The notes under the pieces: model-generated | Seen by the model: only the letters and a program-made list of their open reading frames with translations | The model's database searches: none | What the model was told of the DNA's origin: nothing | Assembly (NCBI GenBank): GCA_963971425.1 | Contig: OZ020515.1 | Coordinates: 14,462,291-14,526,290 of the forward strand | Reading direction: 5' to 3' | DNA: 64,000 nt | From: Bryoerythrophyllum caledonicum | Lineage: Eukaryota > Streptophyta > Bryopsida > Pottiales > Pottiaceae | Translations under genes and position numbers: made by a program | Part shown: positions 46,581 through 56,799 of the stretch, piece after piece | How the letters are laid out: each line of letters begins with the position of its first letter | How positions within the stretch are numbered: position 1 is the first letter of the stretch

Positions 46581-48194
46581 ATAGGGGAACAACTCCAAAA
46601 TGCACTCACAACAAAGGTAGACTTGGAAAGATTTACAAGGGACTCACCCACTCTATCCTTGCCAAGTACGGTGGTGCTACAAACATTCCTAGAATAAATA
46701 AAGTCGCTTGCATGAGATTACCGATTACCCAAACAATTTTTCTACTAAAATATGAAGCAAAAGTATATCTAAAAAGCCCACATACAGATATCCTTCTAGA
46801 ACCCTCACCTCTAGAGCAAATGTGGCTACAAAAAACCCAAAATGACACAAGAATTAACCAACACCTCTGCCAAAAACTTCTACAAAAATAATTCTTAGTA
46901 AATGTTACCGACTAAAACAAGTTACACTACCAAACGGAACAAATGTTATGAACCACAATGACTTCAAAACATTTCATGCTACACCATCCAAGTTAGTAAA
47001 AAACGCCCTAATACTGTCCAACAACTATTCTCCTACCCTCATGCCCTAGTACATCCGCCTCACCATGCCCTAAACATCCAAACTCCTATACACTTAAAGA
47101 CACATATATCACCACCAACAACAACACCCAATCCAGAGATAACCCCCCGCCAACTCCCCCCCCAACACTCCACATCCACTTCTTCCTCCTCCCTCCAATA
47201 CACATCTTCAAAAACCCATCTACATATCCCATAAATCTTGTTATTGACCACAAACATAGAAAGCGTATTGACTCAAACAAAATTGTTATGAATGATATCA
47301 AATATTTATGCCAATGACAACACAACAACAATATCTACAACAAATGTTTACCCAAATGTAACCTCTTCCCATGGCATGACCAAAACACCTCCATCTATAA
47401 CTCCACACAATTAACACAATACTATCAAAACACCCAAAACAAACTCTACTTAGAAATCATTCAAACACACCACACTCAAGAACAATTTTGCGACTCGAGA
47501 TCTGATATCCCACCCATAATCATTCCCCTCCTCAATATACACACAACCAAATGCAACTCCAAAAAAGACCTTCTCGCATCAAACAATATAATTAAAATTA
47601 ATGAAGACCACGCACATGTATACAGAGGTAGGCATCTTATCACTATTCTTGTCACTAGACTCCAGTGGCTATGGAATTAATACCACAACAAATTACAAAC
47701 TCCCACAAATATAGAGCCAACAATCCAACCATTCGAAGCTAAAATAGTTTGGCTACACCAAAGATATAAATACCGCATCCCAAAAAATACCTCCTCAAAC
47801 TTGCACAATACACGTTATCTCCGTCCATCCTAGACTCACTAATCACATCGTTCAACATTCCACATTGGTACTTCTCATCCCCTGTCACATCTTCCATCCA
47901 ACTCACTAAGTTCTATTCACCTTATGAAAGAGACCAAAAATTTGGCTCACTAGATATGCCTTTTCCACAAATGGAATAGAAACGGTATTGAATATAGAAG
48001 AAACACAACAAGTAATACATTAGGCAAGACTCGCTGCCAAAAATGGCCCAAAATACACTTCCACTCTTATCAGTATATCTCACAACAATTGGTACCAAAA
48101 CTTTAACCCACACTCAGGCTTATTCCTAGATTCTCACATCATTGCATTATTCAAAGCAGACACAATATCGTACAAAGAACCGACATTACCACCT
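46581..48194 (+). pseudogene. LINE copy 2 connecting region, multiply broken
   Basis: Segments match copy 1 at low identity: LPNGTNVMNHNDFK near 46925 (copy 1 has MDHNDFK), Thr/Asn/Pro-rich sequence to 47250, and GRHLITILVTRLQWLWN near 47630 (copy 1 GYHLTTIPTTRLKWLWK). Many stops and shifts occur. The sequence stops at the Gypsy junction. Confidence 0.7.
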
Positions 48195-48575
48195 TGTCAT
48201 GGGACGTGGCGTCAAAGGCCTCTCCGCATCGTAGTGTTTAAGCGTAGATTAGTTTGTTATAGATTAGTCTGCAAGTTTAGGGACGTACGGCGGCGCACCG
48301 CAGTTATATGTGGATGTTTTCCATCCATTTAGGGTTGTTTGTGTGTGCGTATAGCGCCGCACACATCCTTGGCATGACGTCTTCGTCAAGTCAAACTTTG
48401 TGAGTGAGTTAGTGAGTGTTTAGTGATTACCAAGTTTGGTTGTAAGTGATTGTTTATCATTTGTGAAGGCTCCGCATTGTGTTAAACTACTTGCACTTGT
48501 TGATTCTCCCTTCGTGTATTGCGAGACGCTTGACTACCATAGTGATTCACTAGTTATTCACTTGACAAAGACCTC
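48195..48575 (+). repeat. 5' LTR-like repeat of Gypsy copy B
   Basis: It starts TGTCATGGGACGTGGCGTC and matches 9593-9970 over its length. The junction with LINE sequence at 48194 is sharp, marking the left end of the insertion. No target duplication can be checked, because the right end of copy B is lost. Confidence 0.65.
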
Positions 48576-49329
48576 TCCACATATCCCTCTATAGCTATGA
48601 AATTAGAGCTTAGAGTGATGGAATTTTTTGGTAGGTACTTAGATTGATGTTGTAGTGCGCGTTTTGACAATTTCAACGCAACAGACAATGTGTGATCTGG
48701 ACATTTTTTGAAGAAATTATAGGCGATGAAAGTTTGCAGTGAAGAAATTCAGTTGTTGGACCTGTTGCCGACAGTTTCATCCATTTAGCATTTTTTCATT
48801 CGTTGATCAAATTTTCATCCATTAGATATTTTTTCATCCATTGGAAATTTTTTCATCCACGGCCGCAGTTTTTATCCACTATAGATGAATCTGTAATTTT
48901 GGGCAGATTCATTTAACTATGAGTTAATATCTTCCAAAATAATTATTATTTTTTGATTTTGACTTCGGATTTGAGCTTTTAGAGGGGGTTCTACCAAGAA
49001 TGAATGAGATTTTTTTGATTAAAAAGTTTTTCAAAAACCACATTTTTGTAGGTATTAAAAAAAAAGATCAGTCTAATCTTTGAAGTTCATTTGTGGTGGA
49101 AATTTAGCTCAGATTTGAGCAAACTTTGTGCTCCTTTGCTGTGAAATTTGCCTAGAAATTCATTAGAATGATTGGATTGGCATTTGGAGTTGATCTTTGG
49201 CCCTAAATGATGACTTCTAAAGGGTGAATTGTATTTTTAAATACCAACTTTCATAAATTTTCATAGAACTTCAAGTTTTGAGACTTGAGGAAACACATTT
49301 GAGTGTTTCTGATTACATTGCAGGTTTTT
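48576..49329 (+). other. Copy B stretch with catcca tandem repeats
   Basis: From 48770 to 48890 about five units of the type ttttttcatccattgg occur at 20-25 bp spacing. The rest is AT-rich non-coding sequence with no match in copy A. It could be part of the element leader or a separate insertion. Confidence 0.45.
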
Positions 49330-49757
49330 GACCAAGGCCATCCACTGCAAGCAAGTGCTAGTAGCTCTGATCCCTTGTCTTTCTTACTTTTATGTTGCTC
49401 GGGAAAAAGAGTCGATTTTGATTCATGGATTTTTGTGCCGTTCCTCCCCGTGCTGCAGGCCTTGTTGCCGGTGTTTTCTAGTGGTCCAATTTTTTGTTGT
49501 ACTAGATCGTGATAGAGTACTATAAGGATGAAGTCGGGTTTATGGCTGGCAAGTCCTTTCTATGTGGGGGGTTGTGGTTTGACATGTGCTAGTCGGAGGT
49601 GATGATTGGTGAACCACAAAGTTTGGTGGTTTTGCAGGTGCATGTTGCCTGTCCGTACCCTTACCCTTTAAATAGTATTCATAGATAGAATCTAAGGTTA
49701 ATGTTGTTTATGATGAGTACACAAAGGCGATACTAGTGCTCCCCCTCACTAGATCAC

Positions 49758-51146
49758 TTGCAGAGTGCTTCTACTACAGACTTTGGGCCAGAGTCAGATA
49801 CCGACGAGGCTTTTGAGCGTGTTTTGGTGTTGAATACCAACCATAGGCTTCGAGCGTGGGCACGTTTGACAACATGGAGGATGATCACTATTATATTGTG
49901 CAAGACAGGTTCTTTGGACGAGCTAGAGTCATCTTCCTACCCAATTACCGGCTCCGATTCGAGACCTGCATAAGGTAGAAGGGCGAACGGACGCCGTCGT
50001 TCAACGATTGGTATCCGTTCAAGCTCTTGCCCCAACATTTGGAGCTAAAGGTCCTTCACTCATACAAGCGGTGGACCAAGCAACACGACACACAATTGCG
50101 CCCCGTTGAGGAGTACTGCCGCCAGCGTGTTGAGTTAGTAACTACGTTCAAGGAGAGTACGATTGCCTAATTCTTGACTTCCATTGACAAGCCCAAGGTG
50201 GAAGAAGGTTTTCTCGGAGAGGACTCCAGGAGCAAGGGCATTGCCGTTGTAGCCAAACGGTCTGACATAGGGGCCATGTCACGTTTGGCCGTGGCTACAA
50301 GTGCGGCATTGATGACAATTGGCGATCTACTAGCCTTCAATCCTTTAACGCAATTCATGGCGCACTTGGAGGTGGAGTACGAGGAATTCAAGTCTGACCA
50401 GATGCAGCGCATCTAGGACATCTGCTGGGATAAAGAGGGTACCTCATGCACTATGTATACCCGGTTGGCGCGGTTGTTGGACGAGCTCGATGATGTGTTT
50501 AAGGAGCTCCAATTGGTGAAGATCTTTATTTCAAAGTTGGATAAGCGAATGGTGGAGTTGATTAGGCCGCAACTTCTTTTTCGGCATCACGAGAACGCCA
50601 CTTTGGCATAGTCGATCCCTGAGGTGGAGGAGCTTGATAGGATGTTGGACGTGAGCGAGGCCACGGATTTGATTACCGCGCTCATGGACGCTCCTAAGCC
50701 CAAGAAGCTTGCCACTGCGACCGGTAGCTAGGCGGAGGCACAACCTGAAAAGGCTGTGCATTGTTGAGCTTGTGGGGAGGGGGGTCACAGCAAGGAGTAC
50801 CCCAAGTGCTTCAAGAAAAAAGAGACAAGCACGGCGAAGGCAAAGCCCACGACCGAGACAACCAAACTTGCAGAAAGTTGGGAGCAAGGGGAAGTAGCCC
50901 GTGACATGTTTTCATTGTGGCAAGACTTGCCACAGAGATAAGAATTGTTTTGTTGTTCACCCGGAGAAGCGTCTTAAATCTTTGACTACTAAACTAGATG
51001 TTGTGAAGACACTTCAAGCTGAAATGGCGGAGTTGAAGAAGCAAATGAGCACGATGGCTTTTCTAGGACAAGTAGCCGACAAACAGCTTCCACTGAGGGG
51101 TCATGGCTCATCATCAGCCTTAGATCGCTATTTGTATGGCGCTTGA
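49758..51146 (+). pseudogene. Gypsy copy B gag with two zinc knuckles
   Basis: Frames read SDTDEAFERVL, KLLPQHLELKVL, a helical capsid-like region (LVKIFISKLDKRMVELIRPQ) and two nucleocapsid knuckles. The first, at 50762-50800, has its last Cys changed and a stop inside. The second, at 50907-50948, is a perfect CX2CX4HX4C (CFHCGKTCHRDKNC). Gag packages the RNA; the knuckles bind it. About seven stops and several shifts are present. Copy A keeps only the first third. Confidence 0.8.
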
Positions 51147-51289
51147 GGGAGGTGGTGGCAGCAGTTGCCACACGTGCTCAGACTGCCGCAGAGGTGGTGG
51201 CACCTTTTTTTTTGGTGCTAGGTAATAGGGGACGTCCAAGCCACACGTGTTTGCCAAACCACCTTGGTTAGTCCCGATTACCTCTTTTG

Positions 51290-52124
51290 TTTAGTGTCGC
51301 GGATGCAGCCACTTCTTTTGCCGCTCCAACATCGATTCCTGTCCCTCCAATTTCTTCGAGTCGTGGAGATGCCACATATACCTTTGCATATAAGATGTTG
51401 CACTTGCCCGTGTTTGCCGATGTGGACTTTCTGACACTGGATTTTTAACCATCCAATGTATTCCACTTGGCGCGCAGTATCTTGGAACTTGTAGGGCAAG
51501 GTGCCCATGCCATCGTTGAAGGTGTCGCAAGCAGTAATGCCTCCACCCATCGAGGAGGATATGGTGGCAATGCGGGAAAGGTTGGCGGCGGAGGCTATTT
51601 TCACATTCGAGGCCAATGCCACGTCCACACCTATTGAGCAGTCTTTTAGAGATCAGTCCTTAAGCTCTGAAGTGGTTTTTATATTTGACAGTACAGCCAG
51701 GTCGGCACGGGAGCGATGTAGATTGCGTCTAGAAGTGGTACGTTTGAGGAATGACGATGGAGTCATGGTGGTTGGCCGTACCGACGGCAACCCCACTCGA
51801 GCTATCCCCCTACGTATTATGATGGGCTTCGGAGCTCAGCCAGTGATGATTGGCAATTAGCTAGCCTTAGATTTGGGTCTAGGTGCTTCGAACCTCGAGC
51901 CTTGCCCAATTATGATTGTTACATGGGTTGAGGGCACGGAGAAGGCGATGGGCTACACCTGACATCCGTTGCAGTTGATGTTCGGAGTGGGATCGGGTTC
52001 ATTGTTCTCTCACGTATCTATCCAGTGCGCTTTGACTGGAGCCACCTACCATGACATTTTGGTTAGTCAGGAGGCGCTTTATTTCCTTGGATTTGGGGTG
52101 GATAACTAGACGGATGACGCCTAG
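51290..52124 (+). pseudogene. Gypsy copy B protease-like region
   Basis: The frame at 51501-52110 has GFGAQPVMIGN, LALDLGLG and, after a stop, VGSGSLFSHVSIQCALTG and HDILVSQEALYFLGF. The pattern resembles a retropepsin, in which a DTGA-like active site is followed by a hydrophobic strand and a LGxD-type end; here the active-site Asp position reads Gly-Phe-Gly, so it would be inactive. Position after the zinc knuckles fits protease. The call rests on order and a short motif. Confidence 0.5.
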
Positions 52125-52682
52125 TGTTAAGCGGAGAACTAGGATTAGAGGACCAGGGTAGTGATTTTCATTTTTGAATCCGAATGAGTTTTTTAGCTCT
52201 CCAGTGGATGAACCTGACCAGGTGGATGATTTCCTTCATGGACAGTTTTTCATCCACTGGGCTGGCTAGATGAAACCTGGCCAGGCGGATGATTTCCGTC
52301 CTGACCAGTTTCATCCGTCAGTCGGATGAACCTAGACAATTGGATGGCTTCCATCCAACCCAATGTTCATCTGCCGGATGACTTTCGTTAGGGTTTGGTG
52401 CACATGGAGGGAGAGCTTGGAGCTCTCTCTCTCTCTCACTCTCTTCGAACTTAGAGCTAGGAGTTGGAGCTTAGACACAATTAGGGTTTGAAGAGTTTTT
52501 AGAGGTTTTGAGGTCACATTGTATTAGAGACTTTGATATGTAAAAACTGTGACCTAGCCAATAAAATCCGACGTGATTTGAGGTTTTATGAGGAGTTTTG
52601 AGCAAATCAGGGTTTCTTAGGGTTTCTTAGGGTTTCTAGGGTTTATGTGAAAGTGAGTTTGTAGACCAATCTCCCTTTAATA
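52125..52682. mobile_element. Solo LTR (558 bp) inserted in copy B
   Basis: The insert begins TG and ends TA and is flanked by cctag on both sides (52120-52124 and 52683-52687), a typical 5-bp target duplication. Taking the insert and one cctag out, the reading frame on the left continues in phase into the frame on the right. It carries a three-fold repeat of about 60 bp with ggatga and catcc boxes (52203-52383), a ct microsatellite and a tagggtttctt triple. No coding sequence is present. The parent element is not in the window. Confidence 0.75.
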
Positions 52683-53485
52683 CCTAGATTAGACCTAAAT
52701 GGTTTGCCGGTGATGGCAGAAAGGAGCTCATTCCTGTTGTCTTTGCAGCTAGCGCGGTGACTTCCACGGCGGATGCTATGTTTGAATGTAGTGCGTTGGC
52801 ATCCGATTTGCCATGTTGTTCTACGCTTTTCGAGGAGACATATGCTTTTATGTCGGGGATAGCGGTATCACGTGGGCACAGATCAATGGAGATCCTTGCA
52901 TGTCTTTGCAAGGATCTACTTCCTCCATGGAGGTCTCAGTTAGAGCTCACTCATTGTAGTCGGGAGATTGTGGATGCTCTTGATGCTCCACATTTTTCAA
53001 TGGACTCTTCCACTCCGTTGTTGGCTCATACTAATCAGTGGTGACCATCGGATGAGGGTATTACCCTCGTCAAGCTATTTGCCGATATTTGTACGGGGCT
53101 CGTGGCTATATTAGAGATTGGGCTTAAGGTACGACGATATATCCACGTAGATAGTGGTTTTGCAGCCAACCGTATCGCTCACCATCACATTCAACGTCTT
53201 TTTGCGTTGTATCCGGAGCAGTTACCACCTTGTGCCATTTGAGGGTGTTTTGGCAAGTTGCTATGTGATGTGACATTGATCAGTGAGGATGATCTTCGTC
53301 AGTTCGGTCACATAGGTTTGGTGGCCTTGCTAAGGCCATTCACGGGCAGACAATGGACGTGGCTTGGATGATCCACTATCGGGTCTCTTTGCGGATTTGC
53401 ACAGGCTCATCATTGATGGACTATCCACCAATCGACGCCACTGAGGTACGTTTGTGAGAATGTACTTCCATAAGGGGATACATCG
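52683..53485 (+). pseudogene. Cytosine-C5 DNA methyltransferase domain of Gypsy copy B
   Basis: From 53057 the frame reads GITLVKLFADICTGL (motif I, SAM binding), then RRYIHVD and AANRIAHHHI (motif II region). After an indel near 53323, CCT TGC TAA GGC (53325-53336) is motif IV, Pro-Cys with the usual Gln codon turned to stop, continuing GHSRADNGRGLDDPLSGLF. At 53447-53467 RYVCENVLP is motif VI (Glu-Asn-Val). The order I-IV-VI is that of C5-methyltransferases, which put a methyl on cytosine through the motif IV Cys. About 110 residues of linker (52683-53050) precede it. Motifs VIII-X are cut off at 53485. In this element the domain sits after protease. It is a broken copy. Confidence 0.8.
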
Positions 53486-54785
53486 TGTAGGAGTTTGAAA
53501 CTCCCACTTGGTTGCCTCTACAAAAAAAATTAGTTAAATTGTGATTTTTAGTCCTAGATAACCGGCAATGCAGTTAGTGTTGCATAGAATTAGATTGCAT
53601 AGCAAATAGTGAAAGTCGTGAAATGCTTAACTCGTTAATTAGTGTTAAAGTGGTGATAAAACCGAGTCTTAAAATAACTAGTTTTTATGCCCGGAAAAAC
53701 CTAAAGGGGTGTCCAAGAAAATCTCCACGACAAGGGTCCAAATCACCACTTAGAGCTAAATTAGCTAGTCAAAGCCTTCATCAAGTAGATAGATTTATTA
53801 GTTAGTTTTCTTTCTAGTTTAGTTGTTTAGGTTTTCTTTTTACTTTATTGTTGTAGAAAACTTAAATTCTTATTTGAAAAAAATAGAAATTTAATTTTAT
53901 ATAAAAGAAAAATATAAAAAGAATAATAAAAATAAAAATAAAAATAAATAAAAATAAAAACAACGGTTGATAATTAGCCACTACCGAGTACCCGAGGCGG
54001 GTATCAATTCGGGCCTCGGGTACCGAGCGTAACCTGCCACGAGTACCGGCAAGCCTCAGTACCGGGCTTCAAAAGCAGAGTCGGGCTCCAACAGCAGAGT
54101 CGGGCTTTCAATAGCAGAGTCGGGCTTTTAAAGCAGAGTCGGGCTTTTAAATCAAAGTCGGGCTTTCAAAGCAAAATCGGGCTTTCAAAATAGAGTCGGG
54201 CTTCAAGACCAAAGGAGTCGACTCACGAAGAGAAGAAGAAGAAAGAGGTGAACGTGAAGAAGAAGAAGAAGAAGAAGAAGAAGAGAAGAACGTCGGAGGA
54301 GGTGTTGAAGGAAAGGCGCGGCAAGCTAGGCACCACATCCTAGCAAAGACACGACATCCTAGCAAAGACCTACTAGGAGGACTCAACCCTCTCCACCTCT
54401 ACTCACACAAGCTCAACAATAGACTCTAGACACAAGCAATGAAGGCAAGACACAAGCAAAGGAACAAAGAGAAGAGTACTTAGCACAAGAATTCAAGGCT
54501 CTTCAAGTACACAAAGGCTATTAGCTACCCTTCAAAACTAGATTCCCAAAAGGTGGAAATGGCATCTAGAGAGTGCACAAAAGTGAATAGCTACCCTCCA
54601 ATACTAGATCCACTAAAGGACAAAATGGCATCTAGATCTTAAATTCAAGGGTAGCCCAGTCACCGGCAGATTACCGGAAGACTCCCGGTTCGAGACTGGT
54701 AAAACATTCCCTAATAAAAATAAGTAGCAGGAGAAATCACTCAAGTGGTAGTGACTGGGTCCTCAATGGGGCCCCATCGACATCA
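53486..54785 (-). repeat. 3' LTR of element L (about 1.3 kb)
   Basis: On the minus strand it starts TGATGTCGATGGGG at 54785 and ends CTCCTACA at 53486, that is TG...CA. Its first 650 bp match 63117-63540 (start of the 3' LTR of element R). Its last 350 bp match 61270-61652 (end of the 5' LTR of R). It contains an A/T-rich part (53870-53960), an eight-unit 19-bp repeat and a gaa run (54230-54290). Confidence 0.75.
54063..54214. repeat. 19-bp tandem repeat, eight units, inside the L LTR
   Basis: Units of the type cgggctttcaaagcagagt repeat eight times with small changes. The homologous part of element R, as far as it is visible, does not have it, so the expansion is specific to this copy. It lies between the start and end segments of the LTR, where promoter elements would be expected. 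Confidence 0.85.
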
Positions 54786-55560
54786 CTACTCTCACTTTAA
54801 TGTTTAAATCTAACAACTTTAATAACATCCCATCAACCAATGGGATAAATCAACAACACATGGCATGTAACAGAGGCACAACCGGAAGACCCATCCGAAA
54901 GAGTGGAATTATCTCCCGGTAGATCCATGCAAGGATTAACCGGAAGATTGAGTTTGAAAACTCAACCTCCTTCCTCAAACTATTCTCCTTTTGCAATCCC
55001 CTCCCACTTGTTCGGGTCAATCTTGGAAAGCGTGCGTGTTACCGGTGGAGTCATGTTGTCCAGGATGGACTTACTTCGGGATGTGCCTTGTATTTACACC
55101 AATCACCTATCACAAATTCCGGTCCGGCCCGGAAAACACACAAGTATACCGGGCAACTGATGTACCTTCTCTGGAACACTTTACTAGACTAGCATGGATG
55201 TAGATATCGCACATATCTAGTAACACAACAAACAAAACAACATCTCAATTGACACTTCGAAGAGATGACTTGGCAAAACAAGGAGTTGAAAGGGGATTTC
55301 CTGGTCGACGAGGAAGACCGGGAAAAAATTTAAAAAATACTAGACAAGGCCTAGAAATGAGAGAAGAATGGTGAAAACATGAAAGATGACTTTTGCCACA
55401 AGGACGGCACAACGGTAAACAAATGATGGGATACTAAGGTAGACTTGCAAGTGCAAAAAACCAAGACTTAGGATATAGAAGGTCTAGATAGAGTCTACTG
55501 GTAGACTTTTCTCTAGACTAGAGAGGATATAGCCGAAGGTCACCCCGGTAGAAAAAGAGA

Positions 55561-56330
55561 AAAGACACTTAACAAATAAGAAAGTTTGCACAAACAAGAA
55601 AAACCCAATATTTGGCAAGAATCACCTTTTCCATAACTTCTTGTCACCTCCTTGTTGCACCCGCAACCCCCTTCAAATCGTGATCTTGTCTTTTGAATCT
55701 TCTAGCCGCGGCCGTGAACCTCTTTGCACTACTTCCACGCCTAGGAATCTCCATCACCGTTGTCAAAAAGTCCCCTTCCTCCACCAAACCCTAGGTTTGA
55801 CGCTTCAAACCCTAGGTACCACCAACTCTTCCGATACTCTAGCTTCCGCGCACCTCTTTCACCACCTTCAAGACCTCCTTCAAAAGCCTCTTTCTCCACC
55901 TTGAAATCTTCTTAAACCACCTCCTTCTCCAACTTCTTCTTCTTGCACTTCTTCTTCTTCCACTTCTTTGCTTCAAGAATCAAAACCCCAACTCCCAAGA
56001 CGAGCCAAATCTTCTTGGAAAAGAGAGATGGTAGAGAAAAATATTATAGATGGAGAGAAAGGGAAAAATTTGAGGGAGGGGAAAGAAATTAGAGAGAGAA
56101 AGAGAGAGGAGTGATCTGGAGAGGGGATGGGGAAAGAGAAAGAACTGGGAGGGGAAAATCAAGAGAGAGGAGGTCAAAACCTTCCCTCTCCCTCCAAAAC
56201 CTTGGAACTTGGGGGAGAGTCTCGTGGGCTGCTGCCTGAGTAATACCCAAGTAGCCGAAGTATCCAGCCCAAGTCTGGCTTGATACCCGGTGTGGAAGTC
56301 GTTTTCCACCAGGTTCCGGAGTTAATCTTA
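55561..56330. other. Unrecognised stretch with cct/ctt-rich and aga-rich parts
   Basis: From 55640 to 55990 the plus strand is C/T-rich with cttcttctt and two accctaggt-type segments; from 56020 to 56210 it is A/G-rich. Frames here are low-complexity and I do not trust them. It may be leader or LTR sequence of the gag-like element to the right, or a further insertion between it and element L. Confidence 0.4.
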
Positions 56331-56539
56331 AAAATCTAGAAAAAATAAATTAGTTAAGTAAGTATTGTAGTCTAGACTAGAGTGAACCTAAAGTCAGGAT
56401 GTAGGAATAAAGACACATGAACCCGGCCGGAATCCCTAATCGGTCTTACAATAATTAAACAAATGGCCAGAGTAGTTTGCCGAAACTCCGAGGAAATCTG
56501 AAAGTTGGAGCTGTCACCATCAACCGTACTGATTATCGA

Positions 56540-56799
56540 AGCCGCCTTAGCTACCAACTATAAAAGGACGCAACACGAGGAAAACCTTTTTTTTTTTCTG
56601 ACGCCTCCTTTCGTTTCTTTGCTCTCGCTCTGTCTATCTGTCTCTCTCTGTCTCGCTTTCTTCTCCCTCCAACTGCTGACCGTTAGGGTTTGATAGTGTA
56701 AACGGTTAGAACGGACGTGTGTCCGTTAGGGAGAGTTTTTGTGAGGACAATGCGTGCAGGGGTGACATTGAGTGAGAGTGAGGAACATCAGAAGAGCAG
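56540..56799 (+). promoter_or_regulatory. TATA box and CT-rich leader of the gag-like element
   Basis: TATAAAAGG stands at 56559-56567, about 240 bp before the first ATG of the gag-like frame at 56800. A ct/tctg-rich leader (56610-56680) and gttagggtttga follow. This is the expected layout of an LTR promoter with its leader. Transcription is not proven, and no LTR boundary was found on the left. Confidence 0.5.

Larger units (their letters stand above)
44985..48194 (+). mobile_element. Non-LTR retrotransposon (LINE), copy 2, truncated
   Basis: The plus strand matches LINE copy 1 at the protein level, from NRRVFKNN (start of RT) through RT, thumb and connecting region, with the same block order. 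It lacks the N-terminus and endonuclease, as is usual for 5'-truncated LINE insertions. On the right it is cut at 48194 by Gypsy copy B before RNase H. The sense strand is again G-poor. It is oriented opposite to copy 1, so the composition bias belongs to the element, not to the locus. Confidence 0.85.
48195..53485 (+). mobile_element. Ty3/Gypsy retrotransposon, copy B, with methyltransferase
   Basis: Copy B inserted into LINE copy 2 at 48194/48195. It has a 5' LTR-like repeat (48195-48575), an unshared stretch with catcca repeats, a leader (49330-49680), gag with two zinc knuckles, a protease remnant, a solo LTR insertion (52125-52682) and a C5-methyltransferase domain cut off at 53485 by another LTR element. 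RT, RNase H and integrase, present in copy A, are missing from this copy. It shares the 5' repeat, leader and gag with copy A, so both are one family. Several stops and frameshifts make it inactive. Confidence 0.85.
53486..55560 (-). mobile_element. Gag-only LTR element L, minus strand, internal deletion
   Basis: In minus orientation it holds a leader (55560-54990), a short end of the coding region (54980-54800), the LTR-start motif at about 54780 and a 3' LTR to 53486. The same modules occur on the plus strand at 61130-64000 (element R), there as 5' LTR, leader, gag-like ORF and 3' LTR, which shows what is LTR and what is internal. L lacks most of the gag-like ORF and its 5' LTR. The 3' LTR end (CTACA) abuts Gypsy copy B at 53485/53486, so L inserted there. 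Confidence 0.75.

Noticed and set aside
50167..50887. Minus-strand frames opposite Gypsy copy B gag
   Set aside because: Antisense shadows; the plus strand has the gag landmarks and zinc knuckles.
52611..52643. Three tagggtttctt units resembling plant telomere repeat
   Set aside because: The unit is not the exact 7-bp telomere repeat, there are only three copies, and they lie inside a solo LTR.
52683..53485. Host DNA methyltransferase gene as the explanation of the MTase motifs
   Set aside because: The region follows gag and protease of the retrotransposon in the same orientation and in phase, has no intron signals, and lacks the N-terminal domains of plant MET1, CMT or DRM proteins.
54230..54290. 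(gaa)n run as a coding repeat
   Set aside because: It lies inside the LTR of element L and is an ordinary microsatellite.
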